DNA of 64,000 nucleotides from positions 310,001 through 374,000 of the forward strand of contig NZ_SLWB01000001.1 of assembly GCF_004340205.1 (NCBI RefSeq), read 5' to 3'. Shown here piece by piece: positions 18,381-28,180 of this stretch; position 1 is the stretch's first letter, and each line of letters starts with the position of its first letter. The DNA comes from Acetobacteroides hydrogenigenes. Its GTDB lineage: Bacteria > Bacteroidota > Bacteroidia > Bacteroidales > ZOR0009. The notes beneath the pieces are model-generated. The model was not told where the DNA came from, did no database searches, and saw only the letters and a program-made list of their open reading frames with translations. The translations under genes were made by a program, and so were the position numbers.

Positions 18381-21300
18381 CTAGAATGTAAGATTTACAC
18401 CAAATACAAAGGTACGAGGCAGGGCGTATCCACCTCCTACAGAACCTCCTATTTCAGGAGAGTATGTTTTTGCCTTAGTCAGATAACCAAGATTCTGTCC
18501 TGTAAGGGTAACCTGAAGATTCTGCATTTTTGCTTTAGCAGCCCAATCCTTAGGGAATGTGTAGCTCAACGACACCTCACGGAAGCATAGATAATCGGCC
18601 TTATAAGCAAACATTTTTGAGTCACGAGCATAGTTACGCTTCCCTAATTGGTCTGCCCATGTATAGATTGGATATTGCGCATTTACATTTGTTGGAGTCC
18701 AAGTTCCCTTAGTTTCAGTAACTGGATTAAAAGACCCCTGCATACATCCCATAAACCAAGGAAGAACATTATCGTACTGGTAGAAACCTAGAGCATAGTC
18801 CATACGGGCAAATAGGCTAAGACCTTTCCATGTCATTGAAGAGGTGATACCTCCGGTAAAACGAGGGGTTGTACGACCAACATAAACTCTATCGTAGTTG
18901 TCGATAATACCATCGCCATTTACATCTTTCCACTTAACATCGCCTGGCTGAATCTGCAAACCCTTAGATTTTTCAGCAGCAGTTAGCTTAGCCCATGCTT
19001 CTGGACCATAGAGAGGACGCCCATTACTTCCATTATTTCCAGAAGTAATATCTATACGATTTCCAGCTTCAGCTGCAATTTCTTCAGCGCTCTTGTAGAT
19101 ACCTTCTGCAACAAAAAGCCACATTCCACCTGGTTCTTGGCCTTCCTGATATCCTCCAACCCAAACTTTTTCACCCTTTGAGTTGTAAATTTGAAATGCA
19201 CTTTGCCTATTGCGCTCTAATCCGTTATCAGGAAGCTTAACCACCTTGTTCTTATTCCAAGCAAAGTTTACGTTAACGTTCCACTTGAATCCAGCCTTTT
19301 CAACGGCAACAAACTTGGTTTCAATCTCAAGCCCCTTGTTCCTTAGTTCACCATTATTCGAAAGAATACCGGTAACACCAGAACTAGAAGGAACAGGAAT
19401 TGTTGCAATCTTATCACGGGTTGTACGATCGTAGTAGGCAATAGAAGCAAAAATGCGGTTGTTAAGCAGGCTAATATCAACACCTACTTCTGAAGTATTT
19501 GAGCGTTCCCATCTTAGTTCTGGGTTTGGAAGTCCTCCTAGTAGGAATCCCGTAGTTCCATCGTACTTTGCAGCACCATATGAACCTTGTAGTTGGTACG
19601 ACCCAATTCCTGATACGTTACCGTTTACACCGTAGCTTGCTCTTACCTTCAATAGATTCAACCAACTGCTAGTAGATTGCATAAATTGTTCCTTGTTTAG
19701 AACCCATCCAGCAGACACCCCTGGGAAGAATCCCCAACGATTATTTTCAAACAATGTAGAATAGCCATCCTCACGGAAAGTAAAGGATAACAAATACTTG
19801 CTCTTAAAATCGTAGTTAATGCGGCTAAATGCAGATAGAATGCGCTGACGGTCATGCCAAGTGTCTATGCTACGAGCATCCTTATCACCAAGAGTCAACG
19901 ATAAATCTCTAAAGTCATCAGTTGGAGCACCCTTACCAGCACCATACAATCCGTAGTTATAGGTATCGTAAAACTCTCCCCCTAACATAGCGTCAATATT
20001 ATGGTTCTCAAATAGGGTTTTCTTGTAGCTTAATACAGCGTTGTAGGTCTGACGCATTGTCCTTTCGAACTGAGCAGAGCTAGAACGAGTACGGTTCCAG
20101 TTATTCGAAGATTGGAGGTAATCCCTATTAAAGCTCTCGTAGAAACCTTCGTCATACATCCATATTGCACCAACCTTCAAGGAAAGGTCTCGCATAAAGT
20201 TAACCTTAAACGACTGGCTTAATGTGAACTTATCAGAATTATTCTTACGTAAGAACTTGTCAATATTAGCCTGAGGGTTTCCATCAGACAAGCTTTGCCC
20301 AACCAGCGGCTCTCCTTGCTCATTGTACCCGCGCATTGTAGGAGGAGCACTAAGCATACGAGCAAAGTAGTTCCCCTCACCTGTAATTGGAGTATCCTTC
20401 CAACGAGCATCTGCAAAGCTGAATCCTGTATAAGAAGTTAGCCAATCGCGAACCTTGTAGTCTCCATTAAAGGTAAAGTTTAAGCGCTTATAGAATGTTT
20501 CAATAGGAAGACCTTCTTCATTATAAAATCCTAAACCTGCATAGTAGCTGCCCTTTTCATTTCCTCCCATCACAGAGATATTGTAATCCTGTGTTTTTGC
20601 AGGATTATTGAAAGCAACATCCTTGTAATTAAATTCCTTATAGATAATTTGATCTCCGTAAACAGGATCGGTCATCTGCTTATAGCCCTTGTCTAGCAAA
20701 AACTTATTTTGGTCGTTAAGAATCATTGGACTCCATACGGCCCTATTATCTTTATTGCCATCTAGAATTACATTTGGGTTGCTCGGATCAAAATAAAGGT
20801 TTCCCGTACCATATGCAACCGCTTGCTTTAAGCTGTTCAGGTTTTGGAATCCGCCATCCGTCGCATTCTTATATCCCATACGCATCCAGTATAGGTAATC
20901 CCCTGCATTAAGGAATTTATACGGCTCGTTGAGGTAGTTTACCCCTAAACGAACCTTGGCGGTAATCTCAGACTTTCCCGCTTTGCCTCTTTTTGTGGTA
21001 ATAAGGATTACACCGTTGTTGGCACGAGCACCATAAAGCGCGGTAGCACCCGCATCCTTCAGCACGTCCATAGATTCAATATCCTCGGGGTTAATGTCCG
21101 AAAAACCTCCACGAACTTGACCATCGACAATAACCAGTGGTGATCCAGAGCCATCCCAGTTTGTTCCACCTCTAAGAGTAACCGTAGCAGTAGATCCAGG
21201 TTTTCCAGAAGCTTGAACAACCTTCAAACCTGCTACCGATCCTGCTAATGCCTGAGCAGGATTAGAGCGTACTCCCGTTTCTAGCACCTTACTATCTACC

Positions 21301-21671
21301 TTTGCAATCGAAGAGGTTAGTTTTGCCTTAGATTGCGTGCTACCATATCCGGTAACAACCACCTCTTCAATTTTAATATCAGAAGGCTGCAACATAAAGT
21401 TTACCTCATGCCTTCCATTCACAGCCACTTGCTGCGAAGCATAGCCAACAAAGCTTACAACAAGGACAGCCTTATCGCTTGATACATTCAGCGTATATCG
21501 GCCATCAACATCCGTTATTGTACCCTTTGATGTTCCTTTTTCGCCTACGGTTACCGCAGGCATTGGCTCATTAGTTTTCGCATCAAGGACACGCCCTTTG
21601 ATGGAGAACTGAGCTTGTGCCACTATTACTAGTAGCAGCATGATCCAAGTAAATCCCAGCTTCAACTTCAT
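18381..21671 (-). CDS. SusC/RagA TonB-dependent outer-membrane transporter (NanO-like)
   Basis: A 1096-residue TonB-dependent transporter. After a signal peptide (about 1-20) come a carboxypeptidase-like regulatory domain (about 22-100, FSIKGRVLDAKTNEPMPAV), the plug (EEVVVTGYG, GLKVVQASGKPGS, the SusC motif ITTKRGKAGKSEITA) and a 22-strand barrel ending in the aromatic strand VFGVNLTF. It imports the SusD-bound ligand using the proton gradient via TonB. It is the first gene of the sialic acid operon; 724 bases separate it from the hybrid sensor gene upstream, leaving a long regulatory region. Confidence 0.95.
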   Translation of the reverse strand: MKLKLGFTWIMLLLVIVAQAQFSIKGRVLDAKTNEPMPAVTVGEKGTSKGTITDVDGRYTLNVSSDKAVLVVSFVGYASQQVAVNGRHEVNFMLQPSDIKIEEVVVTGYGSTQSKAKLTSSIAKVDSKVLETGVRSNPAQALAGSVAGLKVVQASGKPGSTATVTLRGGTNWDGSGSPLVIVDGQVRGGFSDINPEDIESMDVLKDAGATALYGARANNGVILITTKRGKAGKSEITAKVRLGVNYLNEPYKFLNAGDYLYWMRMGYKNATDGGFQNLNSLKQAVAYGTGNLYFDPSNPNVILDGNKDNRAVWSPMILNDQNKFLLDKGYKQMTDPVYGDQIIYKEFNYKDVAFNNPAKTQDYNISVMGGNEKGSYYAGLGFYNEEGLPIETFYKRLNFTFNGDYKVRDWLTSYTGFSFADARWKDTPITGEGNYFARMLSAPPTMRGYNEQGEPLVGQSLSDGNPQANIDKFLRKNNSDKFTLSQSFKVNFMRDLSLKVGAIWMYDEGFYESFNRDYLQSSNNWNRTRSSSAQFERTMRQTYNAVLSYKKTLFENHNIDAMLGGEFYDTYNYGLYGAGKGAPTDDFRDLSLTLGDKDARSIDTWHDRQRILSAFSRINYDFKSKYLLSFTFREDGYSTLFENNRWGFFPGVSAGWVLNKEQFMQSTSSWLNLLKVRASYGVNGNVSGIGSYQLQGSYGAAKYDGTTGFLLGGLPNPELRWERSNTSEVGVDISLLNNRIFASIAYYDRTTRDKIATIPVPSSSGVTGILSNNGELRNKGLEIETKFVAVEKAGFKWNVNVNFAWNKNKVVKLPDNGLERNRQSAFQIYNSKGEKVWVGGYQEGQEPGGMWLFVAEGIYKSAEEIAAEAGNRIDITSGNNGSNGRPLYGPEAWAKLTAAEKSKGLQIQPGDVKWKDVNGDGIIDNYDRVYVGRTTPRFTGGITSSMTWKGLSLFARMDYALGFYQYDNVLPWFMGCMQGSFNPVTETKGTWTPTNVNAQYPIYTWADQLGKRNYARDSKMFAYKADYLCFREVSLSYTFPKDWAAKAKMQNLQVTLTGQNLGYLTKAKTYSPEIGGSVGGGYALPRTFVFGVNLTF

Positions 21672-22395
21672 ACACCAATAAATTAATGTTTGTTAGCTGC
21701 CAAAATACGCTCGAAACACCCTGTTTTATGAGTACAAACAATTCAAACATCAACACTTTTACACCACCAATCCTTAAACTAAAACCTATCAATCAACAAC
21801 TTAAAAAAACACACCCTCATTTTAACTTTTCATTTACTCATATTAAGGTCATTTAATCTACAAATCGTTGCAAAAACCGAGTTTTCTGCCTTACCATTGA
21901 CTTTTTAACGATAAACTTACCCTATTTACAAAACAGACCACTAGAAAAAAAGCAAATACAGGCTGTATCACGAAGAAGTTCGAACAGAGTCCGAAAGCAC
22001 TCCAAACGCATCAAGCAATCATCTTGGTATACCTCGTTATATGGTAAAAAAGAAAACACTCCATTTATTATCTTGGGAAAATTTGAGAATAGCAAAAACT
22101 CAAAGACTTCGACTTTCCTATCGACTTTGCATAGGAATATTACCTCTTGCTTTTTACTAAGCCGAGCAAAGCAAACTCAACATTGCCAACCTAATGAATT
22201 ACCAATTGGCTTTATCATAATTTATTAAATCCTGGGGTAGATGCCGGAATATCTCCCAAATGACAGCTCCGATTTAGAGATACGCTTAGGGTGGTAACGT
22301 TGAGCAAAGGCCTATTTCATAAAAAAGGGCAGCAGCCAGCACACAAGCTAGCAGCCACCCTCTATGACGACCAATCTAATTGTCGTTTAAGTATA
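21672..22395. promoter_or_regulatory. Long leader region between the hybrid sensor gene and susC
   Basis: 724 A/T-rich bases without a gene. They must contain the susC promoter and the binding site of the AraC-type output domain encoded upstream. I could not find a convincing TAnnTTTG box with spacer, nor a clear direct repeat, so no site is placed. An imperfect GC-rich hairpin around 22326-22365 may end the sensor transcript. Confidence 0.45.
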
Positions 22396-25300
22396 CTAAT
22401 CTACAGATTGTTGAGAATCAGAGACCGCCCCCTTACAAAAGCGCTCTACGTATTCCATAGGTGTCATCCCAAAATACTCCTTAAAGCATCTATTAAAGTA
22501 CGACCGGTTATTAAACCCAACGGCAAAGAGCACATCCCCCACGTTCATGTTTGGGTTCCCCAGCAATCGGGCGGCTTTTTTCAGCCTATAGCTACGTATG
22601 AACTCGTTTGCAGACACGCCTGTCACAACTTTCATCTTTCGGTAGAGCTGTGTCCTACTAACGCCGATATCAACACATAAATCGTCAATATCGTACTCGT
22701 AGTTGTCAATATTGCGCTCTACTGCACCAACGACTTTCTTGAAGAAGCGCCTATCAACGGCCGAAAGCAGCTCTACGTTTACATTTGTGCCTGCGGGGCT
22801 CACACTAGACAAGAGCCGATCTTGAGTAGTAAGCAGGTTAAGCACGTTGAACTTGAGCTGATCCTCGTCAAATGGCTTAGAGAGATAGGCATCTGCACCA
22901 AGGGCCAGCCCCTGCTTGATGCTGCTACTATCAGCCCTTGCCGATAGCAACATCACCGGGATATGAGCTGTTCTCTCGTTATCCTTCAGCTTTTTAAGAA
23001 GATCTAAGCCATTCATCTTTGGCATGAGAATGTCGCTAATGATGAGCGAAGGAAGAAAAGATGTAGCCTTTCGAAGCCCTACCTGTCCATCGGAGGCCGT
23101 CATCACCTCGCAGTGATCTTCGAAGATTTCTGCAACGTACTTACAAATTTCGGCATCATCGTCAACCACTAGAATCTTCCATTTTTTGGGCTCCGCAGAT
23201 GTTGAAACCTCAGGTGCTTCCTTTTCGAAAGGAAGCATAGAGGTATGCTCCTTGCGAACGTAGCTTCCTGCTCCATATCGCTCCTGCTCGCTATAAGCCT
23301 TTGCCGATACTGGCAGGCGCACAGAAACCGTTGTTCCTTCGCCCAGCTCCGAAACAATCGATATAGCTCCCTTATGCAGCTCTACTAGCCGCTTTGTATA
23401 GGCCAAACCTATTCCTGTTCCACCTTCATCAGATGATTCACGGAAAAAGTCATCGAACACTTTACCCACATTCTCTTGCGCAATACCAATCCCCGAATCG
23501 GCAACCTCTAGGACTAGCCAATCTTCGTCCGCAATCTGTTCTTTACGCAGAAGGACGCGAATAGAATCATGCTCTTCGGAGTACTTTACAGCATTCGACA
23601 AAAGGTTCACCAGTATCTTTTCGAACTTATCGCGATCTACCCATCCTTCCAATAAAGGAGCTTCGGTCTCAAGAACAAGCTGCTGCTGCTTTTGCTCTAC
23701 CTGATCCAAGAATAAATCGACGGTTTGCCGTGCCAAAGATGCCACATCGAGCAGCTCAACTGCAATAGAAGTCTGATCCTCTTCTAGCTTTCTATAGTCG
23801 GCAATTTGCGAAACCAGGTTTAGCATTCGTTTCGCATTACGACTAATCCTATGGTACATAGCCAGCTTCCGCTCTGACGTCATGCTCTTCTCATCCATCA
23901 AAGACTGAATTGGACCTAGTATTAGCGTTAATGGAGTCCTGAACTCGTGTGAAATATTTGCAAAAAACTTCAACCTCATACGGTACATCTGCTGAGCAAC
24001 ATACAGCTCGTACTTACTCTTTACCCGTTCTGCTTCTGATGCTTTTCGGTAATCTACATATCTTTTGTAAAAGAAAAGAACGGTCATCACCACCAATACA
24101 TAAAAAGAGATCATCCCGGGTGATCCCCAAAACGGATAGCCAATACGAAAACGCACGACGGTTTCGTTCGCACCATCCTCCTTACCATAGATTGCATTTC
24201 GGACTCTAAAGGTATATGTCCCGCTTCTAAGGTTAGAATAGGTTACATCATTTTGAAGATTATCCGATCGTTTCCACTCGGTATCGACACCCTCAAGCTT
24301 GTAGAAAAAGTTGGATTTTTGCTGAACGTTATAGGCTATACCGCCAAATTCTATCGATACGGTATTATCCACGTAAGGGATTTTTAAGGGCGCTGCATCG
24401 CTTCCTTGTCTATAGGCAGCGATCTCTTTCCCATCTGCTTTTACTGCGTAAACAATAGGCAATGCCGATTGCAGTACCTCGCGCAATTGCTGAGGTCTAA
24501 ATCGAATAAGCCCATTAGCTGTACCAAAAACAATGGATCCATCAGAGGTTCGAATAGAGGAGCCAAAGCTGAATATATGCTGAGGCATTTTCCCATCAGT
24601 CCCGAAGCTAAAAGATTCGCCAGTTGCAGGAGAAAACTTACTCAACCCTTTTGCAGTTCCTAGCCAAAGTAATCCTCTTGTATCGGCCTGAATGCTTTTT
24701 ACAACATTGCTCGGCAAGCCATCCTTAACAGTATAAGCTCGTTCCACCCTCAATGTTGCCACATTTAACTTTAGCAATCCGCTTCCATAAGTCCCAACCC
24801 ATACTATATTAGATTGCCTTGCATCCCTATAAAAGCAGTAAACACCTACACTCCCCAATCGAGAATCGGAGCCAATTTTATAAACGTAGCTGGTTGTAGG
24901 ATTAACCAAATAAATCCCCCTATTCAACGATCCGACTAGCAGCTTTGTGGAATCCACCTCCATTATAGCTCGCACATCCATATTCCTGAAGGTAGCACCA
25001 AATCTTCTATCTACTTGTTCCTTCAGCGGATCAAATCGCAAAAGGCCAACTTGCTGTGTACCTATCCAAATCCCCCTTTTGTATTGGCTGGCAACTAAGG
25101 TCCACACATTATCGTTTTGCAGCACGCCCAACAATCCCCTAACCTTGTCTGAAATATTTACATTTCCAATAAACCGCACGCCCCCACCTACGGTTCCTAC
25201 CATCAAATTCCCAGGAATAAACTCCGTTATACTTTGAGCATTGTATCCATCAAAAACAGAAGAAATAGGGTATGTACGAACCACCTTTAGATCGCCAGAA

Positions 25301-26385
25301 AGTATTACAACACCATGATTCCATGCACATGCTGCAATACGCCCATCACGCATCTTCACCATTGACTTAAAGATCTGGTATTCTCCATTTTGCTCCCCAA
25401 GAGGATTCACCACATCGAAAAGAGGTTTGTTTTCAGCATACATTAAAACTCCGCTTTCGAGTGTAGAGAAAGATAGTACCCCAGGAATTGGAGAAGCAGC
25501 GCCTGTAATAAACATATTCGATAATCGAAGGGGAACCAAAGTGCTTGCGCCTTTTGAAATGCTATAGAGAGCAACCTCTCCACTGGTCATAACAATAAGA
25601 AGTTGGTCTTTAGATAAGAGGTAAGCCCCCATAATCCGACTTTGAAGTTTTAGGCTACTTGCCCTACCTCTTTTAACATCAAAAAAATCCACGTTATTAC
25701 GACCAACCAAATATATGTAACGTCCTTCATCTAGTTTTCCTAGTGAGGTATACTTTTTATTAGCCCTAAATGAGAACGCAGCATCCCCTTTTCGGTTAGA
25801 GAAAACACCTCCATCTACATCCAAAGCCCACAGATAGCCATCCTTATCCTGAACTATATTCGAAAGTGCAACGCCATTCTTTAACCCATATCGCCGAAGC
25901 GAAACTAGCCTTGCAGCATCCTGATCATCTGTAATCTCGTATACTCCTTTAGGAGTTGTCACCCAAATTGCGCCATTCCGCAACTCCTCTATGGCAGAAA
26001 TCCGCAACGTAGAAACATCTCCCAAAAGACGAACAACTCTTCGATCAGGGTTGCTGAGATAAGCCAAACCGCGCTCTGTACCAACCCAAATTCGTCCCTT
26101 ACTGTCTTCGAACAACCTTTTAACGATATCATAAGGGATACTGGCCTCCTGCATATTGTCTGACGGATAAACCTTAAAGGAATGCCCATCAAAACGAGTT
26201 AACCCTTCTTCTGTTCCAAACCAAATAAATCCTTGATGATCCAACAAAGAGGTATAAACGACATTAGAGGAAAGTCCATTGGTAGCATTTATATTTTTTA
26301 CAAGATCAAAACCTTCTGCACGGCAATTTAAAGAACTCCCGAATAGAATAAAAAAAAGACAACACCTATAAAATATTCTCAACAT
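22396..26385 (-). CDS. Hybrid two-component sensor/AraC regulator of the sialic acid locus
   Basis: A 1329-residue one-protein signalling system (HTCS). After a signal peptide come two seven-bladed reg_prop propellers in the periplasm (about 25-610; repeats such as GFIWFGTEEGLTRFDG), a Y_Y_Y domain (about 685-745), a membrane helix (about 757-776), HisKA with the phospho-acceptor His near 812 (NISHEFRTPLTL), HATPase (about 915-1030; DSGIGI, GTGIGLAYTKRL), a receiver (VVDDDAEI, phospho-Asp near 1117 in ISDILMP) and an AraC helix-turn-helix (about 1222-1315). It senses a breakdown product in the periplasm and activates the adjacent susC operon. The start at 26385 places a hydrophobic signal at the N-terminus; the 33 codons upstream begin with TTG and are not needed. 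Confidence 0.93.
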   Translation of the reverse strand: MLRIFYRCCLFFILFGSSLNCRAEGFDLVKNINATNGLSSNVVYTSLLDHQGFIWFGTEEGLTRFDGHSFKVYPSDNMQEASIPYDIVKRLFEDSKGRIWVGTERGLAYLSNPDRRVVRLLGDVSTLRISAIEELRNGAIWVTTPKGVYEITDDQDAARLVSLRRYGLKNGVALSNIVQDKDGYLWALDVDGGVFSNRKGDAAFSFRANKKYTSLGKLDEGRYIYLVGRNNVDFFDVKRGRASSLKLQSRIMGAYLLSKDQLLIVMTSGEVALYSISKGASTLVPLRLSNMFITGAASPIPGVLSFSTLESGVLMYAENKPLFDVVNPLGEQNGEYQIFKSMVKMRDGRIAACAWNHGVVILSGDLKVVRTYPISSVFDGYNAQSITEFIPGNLMVGTVGGGVRFIGNVNISDKVRGLLGVLQNDNVWTLVASQYKRGIWIGTQQVGLLRFDPLKEQVDRRFGATFRNMDVRAIMEVDSTKLLVGSLNRGIYLVNPTTSYVYKIGSDSRLGSVGVYCFYRDARQSNIVWVGTYGSGLLKLNVATLRVERAYTVKDGLPSNVVKSIQADTRGLLWLGTAKGLSKFSPATGESFSFGTDGKMPQHIFSFGSSIRTSDGSIVFGTANGLIRFRPQQLREVLQSALPIVYAVKADGKEIAAYRQGSDAAPLKIPYVDNTVSIEFGGIAYNVQQKSNFFYKLEGVDTEWKRSDNLQNDVTYSNLRSGTYTFRVRNAIYGKEDGANETVVRFRIGYPFWGSPGMISFYVLVVMTVLFFYKRYVDYRKASEAERVKSKYELYVAQQMYRMRLKFFANISHEFRTPLTLILGPIQSLMDEKSMTSERKLAMYHRISRNAKRMLNLVSQIADYRKLEEDQTSIAVELLDVASLARQTVDLFLDQVEQKQQQLVLETEAPLLEGWVDRDKFEKILVNLLSNAVKYSEEHDSIRVLLRKEQIADEDWLVLEVADSGIGIAQENVGKVFDDFFRESSDEGGTGIGLAYTKRLVELHKGAISIVSELGEGTTVSVRLPVSAKAYSEQERYGAGSYVRKEHTSMLPFEKEAPEVSTSAEPKKWKILVVDDDAEICKYVAEIFEDHCEVMTASDGQVGLRKATSFLPSLIISDILMPKMNGLDLLKKLKDNERTAHIPVMLLSARADSSSIKQGLALGADAYLSKPFDEDQLKFNVLNLLTTQDRLLSSVSPAGTNVNVELLSAVDRRFFKKVVGAVERNIDNYEYDIDDLCVDIGVSRTQLYRKMKVVTGVSANEFIRSYRLKKAARLLGNPNMNVGDVLFAVGFNNRSYFNRCFKEYFGMTPMEYVERFCKGAVSDSQQSVD

Positions 26386-26593
26386 AAACACAAAGGGATA
26401 CCTAACTGCAACAAAAAATTCAGCAAATGGACTCAATAAACTCACACTTATAAAAACGACCGTACTTATTGCGTAAGAGTCCAAACCTTACAAGAAACTC
26501 TAAAACGCACCCAAGTCAAAAGTTCTCTGCAAGATAGCACTTTTTGCAAAAATAAGTCAATTTACGGCAACAGCACCATCCAAGAATCTTCAC

Positions 26594-26630
26594 AAAAAAA
26601 GGATGCTCAACAGAGCACCCTTCTTTATTA
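26594..26630 (-). terminator. Terminator of the ECF sigma operon
   Basis: On the minus strand a stem AAGGGTGCTC / GAGCATCCTT (one mismatch, loop TGTT) is followed by a T-tract. It lies about 30 bases after the stop of the Spy-like gene. Confidence 0.65.
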
Positions 26631-26654
26631 TTCACAAAACACTGTACAAATTAT

Positions 26655-27113
26655 CTATCTATGATTGGAGGTATTCCTGATTTGCTGGAGTAAAAAGCGT
26701 TTATAATCTTCTTCTACAACAAAAAGCTGTGCAACCTTTTTGTCGGGAAGGATATCCTTAAACTTTGTCACATAAGTTTCAAGCAACGTTGCTTCATCCT
26801 TTGATATAGCCATTAACTTGTCTAACGACTCCTCTACTTCTTTGTTTGGCATCTTATGAAGACTTCGAGCGAATTGCTCATGTATAGCCTTCCTCTGTTC
26901 AAACAAATTTTCTTTTTGTTCCTGATACTCATTGTAAACTGGCCAAAAAACCTCAGCTTCTTCCGAATTTAAATTCAACTTCTGAGTAAAAAAGGCTACT
27001 TTCTTGGCTTTCAACTTATCTTCCTTTATCCCTGACTTTGCATTCGCAACAGTCGTACACAACAACATTAATACAGAAAGCGTGCTTACGTTTAATAATT
27101 TAAGTAAGTTCAT
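26655..27113 (-). CDS. Spy/CpxP-like periplasmic protein
   Basis: A 152-residue exported protein: a signal peptide (about 1-25, cleaved near ANAKS) and then an all-helical, highly charged body with the pattern AFFTQKLNLNSEEAEVFWPVYNEYQEQKE. That pattern recalls Spy/CpxP and similar sensor or chaperone proteins, with LTxxQ-like helices replaced by LNSEEA. These often accompany ECF sigma factors in Bacteroidota and are thought to respond to envelope stress; the function is an inference. It lies 3 bases after the probable anti-sigma gene and ends the operon. Confidence 0.65.
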   Translation of the reverse strand: MNLLKLLNVSTLSVLMLLCTTVANAKSGIKEDKLKAKKVAFFTQKLNLNSEEAEVFWPVYNEYQEQKENLFEQRKAIHEQFARSLHKMPNKEVEESLDKLMAISKDEATLLETYVTKFKDILPDKKVAQLFVVEEDYKRFLLQQIRNTSNHR

Positions 27114-27116
27114 CTC

Positions 27117-27566
27117 TTAATCTTTATACAATTCTTCTTCCACAGCAGCAACATCAACCTGTTGATCTACAAGATAATCAATAATCTTATCAGATTCTCT
27201 TTTCAATACTTTTTTAGAGGCCACTGCTTTGCTGGTTTTTATTTCGAGAATTAGATCCTGCTCATTAAAGTCTTCTGTGTTGTTCGATACATATTCGTAG
27301 TAATCCTCGGGTAGAACAACAGCCTCATCAACAAACTTATTGTACCTATAGCCAGTATAAGCAACAGCAGCAAAAAACAGAACTCCAACCGTTATTCCCA
27401 TTTGATGCTTAAATAGATGTAGGTAGTTTATCGATGGTTTTAAGGCCTTCCTTGCTGCAATTCTATTCTGAACTTCAGAAGGAAGGCCCTCAAAATAACC
27501 ATCAGGAACGGCAAAAGGGCTTTGCTTCCCCATTTTATCCGTCATCCTATTTCCTTTAAATTCCAT
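27117..27566 (-). CDS. Probable anti-sigma factor, single-pass membrane protein
   Basis: A 149-residue protein with a cytoplasmic N-terminal part (about 1-50), one membrane helix (about 56-72, GITVGVLFFAAVAYTGY) and an acidic exterior part. It lies directly after the ECF sigma gene and has the right topology for an anti-sigma factor. However, I see no HxxxCxxC zinc-binding motif of the classical ZAS domain. The motif FAVPDGYFEGLPSEVQNRI near the N-terminus is common in proteins next to Bacteroidota sigma factors. Function assigned by context only. Confidence 0.55.
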   Translation of the reverse strand: MEFKGNRMTDKMGKQSPFAVPDGYFEGLPSEVQNRIAARKALKPSINYLHLFKHQMGITVGVLFFAAVAYTGYRYNKFVDEAVVLPEDYYEYVSNNTEDFNEQDLILEIKTSKAVASKKVLKRESDKIIDYLVDQQVDVAAVEEELYKD

Positions 27567-27615
27567 AGCAATTGTTTCGTTTCACTTTTATTTGACTACG
27601 GAAAAGGCAAAAGGT

Positions 27616-28164
27616 TTAATCGGCCTGTAAATATTTTTCGATTTTTTTTGCAGCAAGATGGTACGATGCCTTTAGCGCACCTACCGATGTCCCGAGTATC
27701 TCTGACATTTCCTCGTAGGTAAGTTCGTCGAAATACTTGAGGTTGAACACTACGCGCTGCTTTTCAGGAAGGGTGAGTAGCGCTTTCTGCAACTTTAGCT
27801 CTGCTTCGTCGCCATTAAAGTAGGGATCGGTTTCGAGCGTATTGGCCAGCTGAGCCTCCACGTCAACCAAGGGTAAAAAAAAACGAGTGCGCTTCCTTTT
27901 TAAAAAGGTAAGCGCCTCGTTGGTTGCAATTCGGTATAGCCATGTAAAGAGTTGGGAGTCTTCCCTAAAATTATCGAGTCCGCTCCAAGCCTTTACAAAG
28001 GTGTTCTGAACAATATCATTGGCATCATCGTGGTCGATAACAAGCTTACGAATATGCAAATAAACCTTCTCCTGATACTTTTGGACTATCAGGCGAAACG
28101 CATAGTTCTTCGTTTCTTCTTTTTGAAATTGAGATAAAAGCTCGCTATCCGTGTATGCTGCCAT
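27616..28164 (-). CDS. ECF-type RNA polymerase sigma factor
   Basis: A 182-residue sigma-70 family member with only regions 2 and 4. Region 2 (about 25-95) has DANDIVQNTFVKAWSGLDNF and FTWLYRIATNEALTFLKRKR, with the -10 recognition helix. Region 4 (about 120-175) has LPEKQRVVFNLKYFDELTYEEMSEILGTSVGALKASYHLA, a typical helix-turn-helix. It probably directs an envelope or stress regulon and its own operon. Its start lies only 16 bases after the transketolase C-subunit stop, so it may be cotranscribed with tkt as well as from a promoter within that gene. Confidence 0.9.
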   Translation of the reverse strand: MAAYTDSELLSQFQKEETKNYAFRLIVQKYQEKVYLHIRKLVIDHDDANDIVQNTFVKAWSGLDNFREDSQLFTWLYRIATNEALTFLKRKRTRFFLPLVDVEAQLANTLETDPYFNGDEAELKLQKALLTLPEKQRVVFNLKYFDELTYEEMSEILGTSVGALKASYHLAAKKIEKYLQAD

Positions 28165-28180
28165 TAAACTTATAGGCGTA

